From Marinovum sp034669705 (GTDB lineage Bacteria; Pseudomonadota; Alphaproteobacteria; Rhodobacterales; Rhodobacteraceae), in the NCBI RefSeq assembly GCF_034669705.1, contig NZ_JAXMOR010000022.1:11780-75779 (forward strand): 64,000 bases of DNA. The letters run 5' to 3'. The position numbers and the translations under genes are program-made. Of the stretch, positions 8,511-15,947 are shown piece by piece (position 1 is the stretch's first letter; each line of letters starts with the position of its first letter). The notes below the pieces were generated by a model. It was not told the origin of the DNA. It worked only from the letters and a program-made list of their open reading frames with translations, and did not search any database.

Positions 8511-8727
8511 GCAAGACGCAATCGGTCTCGTACCTCACCGGGCCCGGAGACAAGGCCGTAGGCCGCCGGGCCGGCGCCTGCCTGCCCCACCGGGCTGGCG
8601 CTTTGGCGGGTCTTGGCGCTCCAATGAAGCAGAGGGACGTGCTTTGCGGGCATAAAGCGCGTTGATCGACCGTTGCAGCGCCATCCCGCGGGCAGGCGCA
8701 GGCCCGGCTTGTGCCATGTGCGGTGGT

Positions 8728-8751
8728 GGTGGGTTAGAAACCCACCCTACG
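8728..8751. repeat. REP-like palindrome, copy 2
   Basis: GGTGGGTTAGAAACCCACC followed by CTACG; same orientation as copy 1, 241 bases away. The arms GGTGGGTT/AACCCACC are intact and only the loop differs. Confidence 0.7.
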
Positions 8752-8898
8752 CTTGCAGCGAGGGGAGATATGCGCCTTTGGCGAGTGTGCCGAAAGGGGG
8801 ATGATCGGAGCGGCGAGCGGCCGCGACGCACAGGTTGATTAACAAGTCGTTAATAAAAGGGTAGAGTGCGCGGATTGTTGTATCGATTGGGTGTCATC

Positions 8899-9144
8899 AT
8901 GAAGCGTGTTCTGACCGTCTTTCTTCTCGCCTGTGCAACCATGGTCCCGGCGATGGCCGATGACCTGTCAAATCCGACCGTCGATCCGGGGTCATTTCTT
9001 GTCAGGATCGAACTGCTGCAGTCCGGCACACAGACCTATCAGTCCTGCTGCAAGACCTGCCGCAAGGGGAAGGCCTGTGGCAACTCGTGCATCTCAAAGG
9101 CAAAGTCGTGCCGGGTGGGACAGGGATGTGCCTGCGACGGCTGA
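8899..9144 (+). CDS. Cysteine-rich exported peptide
   Basis: An 81-residue protein. MKRVLTVFLLACATMVPAMA is a good signal peptide (cleavage after AMA). The mature 61 residues end in a compact cysteine module with nine Cys: CCKTCRKGKACGNSCISK, then AKSCRVGQGCACDG. The K-G-K-x-C-G-x-S-C-I pattern is one I have seen in small hypothetical proteins across Proteobacteria, without an assigned function. Cys spacing suggests either several disulfides in the periplasm or a metal site. The GTG at 8866 would give a longer form with a misplaced signal peptide, so I start at 8899. It is preceded by the repeat-rich gap and followed by convergent parE. Confidence 0.75.
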   Translation: MKRVLTVFLLACATMVPAMADDLSNPTVDPGSFLVRIELLQSGTQTYQSCCKTCRKGKACGNSCISKAKSCRVGQGCACDG

Positions 9145-9180
9145 TCCCTCGCAGGGAGGGACGCGCAGCGGCTGCGCACC

Positions 9181-11139
9181 CTACACGTCAAGTTCTTCCA
9201 CAAACCGCGCATTCTCCTGGATATACTCGAACCGCTTCTCCGGCTTCTTGCCCATAAGCCGCTCCACCAGATCACCGGTCTCGCCGGGCTCGTCCTCGTC
9301 GATCGACACCCGGATCAGCTTGCGCGTCTCGGGGTTCATCGTGGTTTCCTTCAGGTCCTTGGCGTCCATCTCGCCCAGGCCCTTGAACCGCGAGACCGAG
9401 ATATTGCCTTTGCCGCCCAGCCCCTTCTCGAGCCACAGGTCGCGCTCGGCCTCGTCGAGACAATAGACCCGCTTGGCGCCCTGGGTCAGCCGGAACAGCG
9501 GCGGGCAGGCGAGGTAGAGGTGGCCGGTGTCGATCATTGGTCGCATCTGGGTAAAGAAGAAGGTCATCAGAAGCGCCGCGATATGGGCGCCGTCGACGTC
9601 GGCGTCGGTCATGATGATGATCTTGTCATAGCGCAGGTCGTCAATGTTGAACTTGGTGCCGAGGCCGACGCCAAGTGCCTGTGACAGATCGGAAATCTCG
9701 GCGTTGGAGCCGAGCTTGGACGAAGCCGCGCCCAGCACGTTGAGGATCTTGCCGCGCAACGGCAGCAGCGCCTGGGTCTTGCGGTCGCGGGCCATCTTGG
9801 CCGAACCGCCGGCCGAATCGCCCTCGACGATGAAGAGTTCCGTGCCTTCGCGGGCGGTGGCCGAGCAATCCACCAGCTTGCCCGGCAGGCGCAGCTTCTT
9901 GGTGGCGGTCTTGCGCGCGGTTTCCTTTTCCTGACGCCGCCGCAGCCGTTCCTCGGCGCGCAGCACGAGGAAATCGAGGATCGCGCCGGCGGATTTGGTG
10001 TCCGACGTCAGCCAGTGGTCGAAATGGTCGCGCACCGCGCCCTCGACCAGTTTGGCGGCCTCCGTGGTGGCCAGCCGGTCCTTGGTCTGGCCGACGAACT
10101 CCGGCTCGCGGATAAAGCACGACACCAGCGCGCAGCCGCCGGTGATCAGGTCGTCGCGGGTGATCTGCGCCGCCTTCTTGTTGTTTGACAGCTCGCCATA
10201 GGCGCGGATGCCCTTGAGGATCGCGGCCCAGAAGCCGGCCTCATGGGTGCCGCCCTCGGGCGTCGGGACGGTGTTGCAGTAGCTCTGGATAAAGCCGTCG
10301 CGCGAGGGGGTCCAGTTGATCGCCCATTCCACCTTGCCAGGCGCATTGAACTTCTCGCGGAAATCCACCGTGCCGGCAAAGGGCTTCTCGGCATAGGTCG
10401 AGGCGCTGCCCAGCGTTTCGGTCAGGTAGTCCGAGAGACCGCCGGGAAAGTGGAAGGTGGCCTCGGTCGGGGTCTCGCCGTCGTCGATGGCGCTTTTCCA
10501 GCGAATCTCGACGCCGGAAAACAGATAGGCCTTGGAGCGCACCATCTTGAGCAACCGGGCGGGCTTGAAGCGATGCTTGTGAAAGATCTCCTCGTCGGCA
10601 TGGAAGGTCACCGTGGTGCCGCGCCGGTTGGGGGCAGCGCCGATCCGGGCCACCGGACCCTGCGGGATACCGCGGGAAAACCGCTGCTCGTAAAGCTCCT
10701 TGTTGCGTGCGACCTGCACCACCATCGAATCCGACAGCGCATTGACCACCGAAGCGCCGACGCCGTGCAGACCGCCAGAGGTCTCATAGGCCTTGCCGGA
10801 GAATTTGCCGCCGGCATGCAGGGTGCAGAGGATCACCTCGAGCGCGGATTTTCCGGGAAATTTCGGATGCGGGTCGATCGGGATGCCGCGGCCGTTGTCG
10901 CGGATGGTGACGGCGAAATCCTCGTGCAGTTCGACCTCGATGCGGTTGGCGTGCCCCGCCACCGCTTCGTCCATCGAGTTGTCGAGCACCTCGGCCACCA
11001 GGTGATGCAGCGCGCGCTCGTCGGTGCCGCCGATGTACATGCCCGGCCGCTTGCGCACCGGTTCCAGCCCTTCGAGCACCTCGATATGGCTGGCGTCATA
11101 GTCTGAAGGGTCCACCGGGGTGAGAAGATCGTCGGCCAT
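9181..11139 (-). CDS. parE: DNA topoisomerase IV subunit B
   Basis: ATPase subunit of topoisomerase IV, which with ParC decatenates daughter chromosomes. 652 residues, the size usual for alphaproteobacterial ParE. N-terminal GHKL ATPase domain: VRKRPGMYIGG, DNSMDEAVAGHA and DNGRGIP, then GGLHGVGASVVNALS. The TOPRIM domain starts at EGDSAGGSAKMARDRKTQ and includes DADVDGAHI. It ends FVEELDV. ParE rather than GyrB is favoured by length (GyrB is about 800) and by the ERALHHLVAEVLDN block. Convergent with the cysteine-rich peptide gene, divergent from the epimerase gene. Confidence 0.93.
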   Translation of the reverse strand: MADDLLTPVDPSDYDASHIEVLEGLEPVRKRPGMYIGGTDERALHHLVAEVLDNSMDEAVAGHANRIEVELHEDFAVTIRDNGRGIPIDPHPKFPGKSALEVILCTLHAGGKFSGKAYETSGGLHGVGASVVNALSDSMVVQVARNKELYEQRFSRGIPQGPVARIGAAPNRRGTTVTFHADEEIFHKHRFKPARLLKMVRSKAYLFSGVEIRWKSAIDDGETPTEATFHFPGGLSDYLTETLGSASTYAEKPFAGTVDFREKFNAPGKVEWAINWTPSRDGFIQSYCNTVPTPEGGTHEAGFWAAILKGIRAYGELSNNKKAAQITRDDLITGGCALVSCFIREPEFVGQTKDRLATTEAAKLVEGAVRDHFDHWLTSDTKSAGAILDFLVLRAEERLRRRQEKETARKTATKKLRLPGKLVDCSATAREGTELFIVEGDSAGGSAKMARDRKTQALLPLRGKILNVLGAASSKLGSNAEISDLSQALGVGLGTKFNIDDLRYDKIIIMTDADVDGAHIAALLMTFFFTQMRPMIDTGHLYLACPPLFRLTQGAKRVYCLDEAERDLWLEKGLGGKGNISVSRFKGLGEMDAKDLKETTMNPETRKLIRVSIDEDEPGETGDLVERLMGKKPEKRFEYIQENARFVEELDV

Positions 11140-11291
11140 GTCCGCTGCTCTTTGTTGCTCTTGATTGCCGCACAGTATGGCAGAGGCCGTCGGTCGGGGG
11201 AAGGGTATGGATCGCCACGCAGGGCCGGAACGGGCTTGCGTCTCGCCGCGTCGTGGTGATGATCCGCGCAGATTTGAAAAGGGAGGCGCTC

Positions 11292-12170
11292 ATGCGCATT
11301 GCATTCACCGGCGGCAGCGGCAAGGCCGGCCGCCACATCGTTCCATGGCTGCGCGAACGCGGTCACCGGGTGCTCAACCTCGATATCGACGCACCGGCAG
11401 AGCCCGACAACCTCACCGTCGACCTGACCGACAGCGGCCAGGTGTTCAACGCGCTGTCGAGCCTGTCGGGCTTTGACGAACTGAACCCGCCCGAGGCGCC
11501 GAAATTCGACGCGGTGGTGCATTTCGCGGCGCTGGCCCGCATCCTGATCAAGCCCGACAACGAGACCTTTCGGGTCAACACGCTGTCGACCTACAACGTC
11601 CTGGAAGCGGCGGTGAAACTGGGCATTCCCAAGGTGATCTTTGCCTCGTCCGAGACGACCTACGGCGTCTGTTTCGCCCAAGGCGAGGTAAAGCCCGAGT
11701 ACCTGCCGGTCGACGAGGATCACCCTATGGTGCCGCATGACAGCTACGCCATGTCCAAGGTCTGCAACGAGGCCTGCGGCCGGTCATTCCAGGCCCGCTC
11801 CGGCATCGACATCTATGGTCTGCGGATCAACAACGTGATCACGCCCGAGGAGTATGCCAGCAAGTTCCCGGCCTTCATGGAAGACCCGGCGCGCCGCCGG
11901 CGGAATATCTTTGCCTATATCGACGTGCGCGACCTGGGCCAGATGGTCGAGAAATGCCTCGAGGCCGATGGCTTGGGCTACGAGGTGTTCAACGTGGCCA
12001 ACGACGATCTCTCGGTCGGGCTGAGCAACGCCGAAGTGCAGGCGCAGTTCTACGAGGGCGTGCCGCTGCGCCGCGAGATGGGCGAGCACGAGACCTTCTA
12101 CAGCAACCGCAAGGCGCACGAGATGCTGGGGTTCCGTCCGCAGCATTCCTGGCGCGACGTGCTGGGCTAG
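11292..12170 (+). CDS. NAD-dependent epimerase/dehydratase (extended SDR)
   Basis: A 292-residue extended short-chain dehydrogenase/reductase. MRIAFTGGSGKAGRHIV gives the GGxGxxG dinucleotide fold at residues 6-13. FDAVVHFAALAR and FASSETTYGV provide the conserved Asn/Ser region, and DSYAMSKVCNE gives the catalytic YxxxK. ATG 11292 has GGGAGG eight bases upstream. Members of this family act on nucleotide sugars or sugar lactones (uronate dehydrogenase-like); the substrate here cannot be read from the sequence. It stands alone, with the doc gene convergent three bases after its stop. Confidence 0.85.
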   Translation: MRIAFTGGSGKAGRHIVPWLRERGHRVLNLDIDAPAEPDNLTVDLTDSGQVFNALSSLSGFDELNPPEAPKFDAVVHFAALARILIKPDNETFRVNTLSTYNVLEAAVKLGIPKVIFASSETTYGVCFAQGEVKPEYLPVDEDHPMVPHDSYAMSKVCNEACGRSFQARSGIDIYGLRINNVITPEEYASKFPAFMEDPARRRRNIFAYIDVRDLGQMVEKCLEADGLGYEVFNVANDDLSVGLSNAEVQAQFYEGVPLRREMGEHETFYSNRKAHEMLGFRPQHSWRDVLG

Positions 12171-12173
12171 GGC

Positions 12174-12551
12174 TCAGGCCGCTTGCCCGCGCAGCCAGTC
12201 GGCGAGGCTTGCCTCGTCGAGCTGGCCTTGCGCCAGGCGGATGATGCGGTCGCCGATGTCCTGGGTGTCGTGCGTGATGGCGATGCCGTTCAGCCGCAGG
12301 CACACAAGCATGGTTCGATAGGCCGTGCGCTTGTTTCCGTCGTTGAAGCAATGACCGGCCGCGATCGCCTTGGCGTAGGCGGCTGCGAGGTCGAAAGCAT
12401 CGCCGATCATGCCGTAGACCAGACGGTTGTCGACTCTGGCGAGCGCGCCTTCGAGCGACTTGTCCTGGGCGCGACCGGGCAGTTCGCCGGGGTTCAGCAC
12501 AAGGTCATGCAGCCGCTCGGCCTGCTCGGCATTGAGAAGAATAAAAGTCAT
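12174..12551 (-). CDS. doc: Doc-type toxin of a type II toxin-antitoxin system
   Basis: A 125-residue Fic/Doc-fold protein. The active-site loop GHCFNDGNKRTAY matches the Doc variant H-x-F-x-[DN]-x-N-K-R, in which Lys replaces the Gly of true Fic AMP-transferases; Doc kinases phosphorylate EF-Tu. The N-terminus MTFILLNAEQAERLHD resembles other Doc proteins. Its ATG overlaps the stop of the upstream antitoxin gene by four bases, the usual phd-doc arrangement. All catalytic residues are intact, so the toxin should be active. Confidence 0.88.
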   Translation of the reverse strand: MTFILLNAEQAERLHDLVLNPGELPGRAQDKSLEGALARVDNRLVYGMIGDAFDLAAAYAKAIAAGHCFNDGNKRTAYRTMLVCLRLNGIAITHDTQDIGDRIIRLAQGQLDEASLADWLRGQAA

Positions 12552-12799
12552 TTATCCTTCAAATATTCGAGCACCGGTGCGGCCTGTTCGCGGGTGTCTT
12601 CGACCGCGGCCAGCACCTCCTCCATCGAGGCAAACCGCGGCTCGCCGTCCAGAGTCGCCTCTTCCGGCACCAGGTAGCCCACGCATTTCGAGTTCTTCAT
12701 GATCGCCACCGGTTCACCGCCGGCGCGGTCAAAGACCTTCTGCGGCTCGCGCAGTTCGGTCATGGTGCAGATGTTGCGGGTGTGAAGACGGGTGACCAT
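12548..12799 (-). CDS. phd: Phd/YefM-family antitoxin
   Basis: An 83-residue partner of the Doc toxin. Residues 13-50 (MTELREPQKVFDRAGGEP, then VAIMKNSKCVGYLVP) follow the Phd/YefM DNA-binding fold: N-terminal strand and helix, a VAIxKNxKxVGYLVP hairpin, then an acidic C-terminal helix (ASMEEVLAAVEDTREQ) that would wrap the toxin. I start at ATG 12799 just downstream of the palindrome; ATG 12763 (MTELREP) is an alternative that would match shorter Phd proteins. Autorepression through the 12822-12839 palindrome is the expected mode. Confidence 0.85.
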   Translation of the reverse strand: MVTRLHTRNICTMTELREPQKVFDRAGGEPVAIMKNSKCVGYLVPEEATLDGEPRFASMEEVLAAVEDTREQAAPVLEYLKDK

Positions 12800-12821
12800 G
12801 TGGCTATTCCTGCATGAGAGT

Positions 12822-12839
12822 GTGTATTTTAATATACAC
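12822..12839 (-). promoter_or_regulatory. Operator palindrome over the phd-doc promoter
   Basis: GTGTAT-TTTAAT-ATACAC is a perfect inverted repeat with six-base arms, 23 bases before the antitoxin start. On the minus strand it contains TATATT/TAAAAT, a plausible -10 box, so repressor binding would cover the promoter. This AT-rich block stands out from its surroundings. Confidence 0.7.
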
Positions 12840-12866
12840 TTTTCCGCCCATTTTTCAAGACGAGCC

Positions 12867-14981
12867 TCACGGCTGCACTGTCTCGACCTCGAATTGCAGG
12901 AACAGCGGCACCGGGTCGGGAGTCTTTTTGTTGCGTGACAGCGAGATGGCGGCGCGGGTGGTTTCCCCGAAGCCGGCGGTGGCCAGCAGGTCGGCCAGGC
13001 CCGCGGGGCCGGCGCGCGCGGCGCGGGTTTGCGCCACGGCGTCCTGCGCCAGAAACGACAGGTCCTCAACCACCGAGCCCGCGGACGCCGGCGAGAAGAC
13101 CACGATCACCCGCTCGCGGCCAAAGCTCTCGCCGGTGATCAGGATGTAATCCTGATCCAGCCGGTCTCCGGGCTGCATCCGGCCGTTGTCGATGAAGGTG
13201 ATCGAATGGTCGGAGCCCACGTACAGGATGTTGAAATCCACCGGCGCGTCAGAGGGGTTGGCGAGCCGCAGCCCCAGGGTGTCATCCGGCACCAGCCGCG
13301 GCACCGAGCTGCCGGCAAAGCCGCGACGCGAGGCCGGCAGCACCGCCTCGGCCCCGGCGTCATAGCGGCCGCGCACCATCTCGGCCTCGATCTGCAGCCC
13401 GGAGGCGCCGGCGGTGGCCGCGCCGACCTTCATCAGGTTCAGTGCGCGCGTCATGCGGGTCAGGTTGTCGGCCACCACGAGCGCCAGCGCTCTTGCGTCC
13501 TTGTCGCCGGTCGAGACCGAGGGCACCTGCGCCAGATCGCCGTCATCGACGCTGCCCGAGGCCGGCAGGAACCAGAGCGCATCCGGCCGGGCGCTGTCGG
13601 CAAAGACCGCAAGGCGCAGGTCGGCTCCGGCCGCGCCCGCGGGCACGAAACGGATGCGTGGCCCGGTCAGCCCGTCGCGGGCGATCACCTGCAGGGCGGC
13701 CTCCAGCGCCTTGGCCGGAGGCGAGCCGGGGGCCGGCAGAGCCACCGTCAGAGACAGGTCGAGCGCGCTGCCGATCCGGCGCAGCACCGCGCCCGGCGGC
13801 AGGGCGTCGAGGTCATAGGCCCCGGTCGCGCGTGCCGAAAAGGTGTCGGCCTCGCTGACGGCGAACTCTGCCAGCGCCGCGTCGTCGGCGTCGGCGGGCG
13901 AGGCCAGCAGCAGCAGCGCGCTGCCAAGGCTCAGCCCGTGCAACGCGCCGGCGTCGATCTGCAGCCCGTCGCCGGAGCGCCGGGCCGGCCATTGCAGGAT
14001 GCGGTCCGCGCTCTCGCGGCCAAACACCGGCAGGTCGAGATCGCCCTCAAAAAGCGGCGTCGTGCGGGCAATATTGCCGGTGGCGTATTTGCGCAGCACC
14101 TCCTGCGCCAGTTGCCGATAGGTGATGCCGGGACGTTCGGCCAACGTCTCGAAGAGCGTATAGGTGAAGACCCCCTGCATCCTGCGATTGGCCTTGTCCT
14201 TGGGCATGGTCTTTTCCGGCGTGGTCTCGTTGGTCTGAGCGGCAAAGAAGGCCACCAGCCGGCCCTGAGCGCCGTCGTCTGCCCCGGTCACCACTGGCGC
14301 CTCGGGCCGGGCGCGCGGATCGGGCAGGGCGCGGCTCTGGCCCTCGGCCGCGGCCATCGCCGCCTCGGGGATCGACAGCGCGCCGGCGGGCAGTTGCCGC
14401 AGCCGCACCTCCTCGGTGCCCGGCGCGGCGCGGGTGGCGGTGCCGGAATGGCAGCTGTCGAACACCACCCAGACATCGGCCCCGCGCGCCCGGATCGCAT
14501 CGATCATCGCGCCGATCTCGTCATCGACCAGCGCGTTTTCCACCTGTCCCACCGTGTCGTTCCACGCGCCCACGTCCACCGGCAGGAAGATCTCGTCGAG
14601 CCCGTCAAGCTCGCTGCCCGGATCGGCGGCGGGCATTTGCGAGCCATGGCCCGAGAAATGCAGGTAGACGAAATCCCCTGACGCGACCTCCTGCGCCAGC
14701 GCGGCAAACTCTGCCCGGATTGCCGCCAGCGTCGGCGCCGTCCCGCCCTCCAACCCGTCTGCCAGCACCGAAATATTTTCGGGTGCGAAGGGCAGGGCGG
14801 GGTTGCCGGCGAGGTAGCGCGCCACAAGATCGACGTCATTGGCCGGCCCCCTGAGCCAGAATCGCTGGTCGAGCGCCGGGTAGGTCGAGGCGCCGATCAG
14901 CAGCGCATGGGCCTCGCGGGCGAGGCTGGCGGCGGGGATCATTGCGGCCAGCATGGCCATTGCGGCAAGGGGGCGGAACAT
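12867..14981 (-). CDS. Exported caspase-family (metacaspase-like) peptidase 1
   Basis: A 704-residue peptidase of family C14. Signal peptide MFRPLAAMAMLAAMIPAASL, cleavage near residue 21. The p20-like domain begins REAHALLIGASTYP, with FWLRGPANDVDLV at 41-53, catalytic His112 in HFSGHGSQ, DEIFLPVD near 130, and catalytic Cys177 in FDSCHSGT. The Asp two residues before the Cys is the metacaspase S1 Asp, predicting Arg/Lys specificity. A long middle region of unknown fold is followed by a beta-sandwich-like C-terminal part (LGLRLANPSDAPVDFNILYV, then GSDHSITFI) resembling DUF4384 and shared with the second peptidase at 17501. It is divergent from the two-component genes. Confidence 0.85.
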   Translation of the reverse strand: MFRPLAAMAMLAAMIPAASLAREAHALLIGASTYPALDQRFWLRGPANDVDLVARYLAGNPALPFAPENISVLADGLEGGTAPTLAAIRAEFAALAQEVASGDFVYLHFSGHGSQMPAADPGSELDGLDEIFLPVDVGAWNDTVGQVENALVDDEIGAMIDAIRARGADVWVVFDSCHSGTATRAAPGTEEVRLRQLPAGALSIPEAAMAAAEGQSRALPDPRARPEAPVVTGADDGAQGRLVAFFAAQTNETTPEKTMPKDKANRRMQGVFTYTLFETLAERPGITYRQLAQEVLRKYATGNIARTTPLFEGDLDLPVFGRESADRILQWPARRSGDGLQIDAGALHGLSLGSALLLLASPADADDAALAEFAVSEADTFSARATGAYDLDALPPGAVLRRIGSALDLSLTVALPAPGSPPAKALEAALQVIARDGLTGPRIRFVPAGAAGADLRLAVFADSARPDALWFLPASGSVDDGDLAQVPSVSTGDKDARALALVVADNLTRMTRALNLMKVGAATAGASGLQIEAEMVRGRYDAGAEAVLPASRRGFAGSSVPRLVPDDTLGLRLANPSDAPVDFNILYVGSDHSITFIDNGRMQPGDRLDQDYILITGESFGRERVIVVFSPASAGSVVEDLSFLAQDAVAQTRAARAGPAGLADLLATAGFGETTRAAISLSRNKKTPDPVPLFLQFEVETVQP

Positions 14982-15200
14982 GGCGGGCCTCGCGGTTTGG
15001 GAACGGCGCGCTGGGCGCGGTCAGGAACACGCCGATTGTGAGCCGTGAGAGCTTCGGCGCAAAGCATTTCCTGTGGCGTTGGTGCACTTAACAGCGGTTT
15101 TCATGTGCCTTGCACCCGCCCGGCCCCTAACCTTGCGCCCAGAGTGGCACAGAGCCGGGGCTTGACCCCGCGGCCGTTCCCCATTGATCTGGAGGCAGTG

Positions 15201-15947
15201 ATGTCCGTGCATGAGATGACCTTGGAGCCCAGCAAAACCCCGCCCGCCGACCGGCGTCGCCGTATTCTGATCGTCGAGGACGATGCCGCCGCGGCCCGCG
15301 CGGTGTCGGACGCGGTGGCGGATCTCGGCTGCGAACCGATCGTTATGCGCAACTTCGACGACGGGGTGAAGGCCGCCGGTCTGGCAGACTTCGCGGTGGT
15401 GGTCTTTGACCGGATGCTGCCGGGCGGTGACGGCATCGATGCCATCGCGCGGATCCGCGCCGGTGGCTCGACCGCGCTGATCCTCGTGGTTTCGGCGCTG
15501 GGCCGCGCCGCCAACAAGATCGAGGGGCTGGAGAAGGGCGCCGACGACTACCTCGCCAAGCCGTTCGACCCCGACGAGCTGCGCGCGCGGCTGCGCGCCC
15601 TGCTGCGCCGGCAGGAGATGACGGTGCTCGACAATGACCTCATTGCCTTTGGTCCGCTGGAAATCCGCATGAAGGCGCGCACCGTGCATGTAAAGACCAC
15701 CCATGTGGCGGTCAGCCCCAAGGAGTTCGAGCTGATCACCTATTTCGCCCGCAATGCCGGGCAGGTGGTGACCCGGATGCAGCTGCTCGAGCATGTCTGG
15801 AACCTGCATTTCGATCCGCAGACCAACGTCGTCGATGTACATGTCGGCCGGCTCAGGCGCAAGCTCGAGGCGGCGGCGGGGCGGCCGGTGATCCATACCG
15901 CGCGCGGCGAGGGCTATATCTTCGACCCCGGCCGGGGCCTGCCGTGA
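15201..15947 (+). CDS. OmpR/PhoB-type response regulator
   Basis: A 248-residue regulator from ATG 15201, with GGAGG upstream. Receiver domain: acidic pocket EDD at 26-28, phospho-acceptor Asp70 in VVFDRMLPGGDG, and Lys120 in YLAKPFD. The winged-helix DNA-binding domain (about 150-245) has SPKEFELITYFARNAGQVV and the OmpR signature TNVVDVHVGRLRRKL, ending TARGEGYIF. Its stop overlaps the GTG of the kinase gene, so the pair is one transcription unit. A 219-base divergent region separates it from peptidase 1, and peptidase 2 lies downstream of the kinase, making both peptidases likely targets by position. Confidence 0.92.
   Translation: MSVHEMTLEPSKTPPADRRRRILIVEDDAAAARAVSDAVADLGCEPIVMRNFDDGVKAAGLADFAVVVFDRMLPGGDGIDAIARIRAGGSTALILVVSALGRAANKIEGLEKGADDYLAKPFDPDELRARLRALLRRQEMTVLDNDLIAFGPLEIRMKARTVHVKTTHVAVSPKEFELITYFARNAGQVVTRMQLLEHVWNLHFDPQTNVVDVHVGRLRRKLEAAAGRPVIHTARGEGYIFDPGRGLP

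Larger units (their letters stand above)
8280..8898. other. 619-base gap with REP-like repeats
   Basis: No gene is supported here. The region holds two copies of a GGTGGGTT-AACCCACC palindrome (8487-8510 and 8728-8751) and two related stretches around 8436-8460 and 8780-8805 that share GTGT-CCG-AAGGGGGATGAT. It thus looks like one repeat unit present twice. The short open frames across it encode WVxNPPPP-type peptides that come from the repeat itself. Confidence 0.55.

Noticed and set aside
8487..8751. CRISPR array
   Set aside because: Only two copies, palindromic and 241 bases apart; no regular spacing and no cas genes.
12935..14681. Plus-strand frames opposite peptidase 1, including one of 550 codons
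   Set aside because: Shadow of the minus-strand peptidase gene; no motif or start signal.
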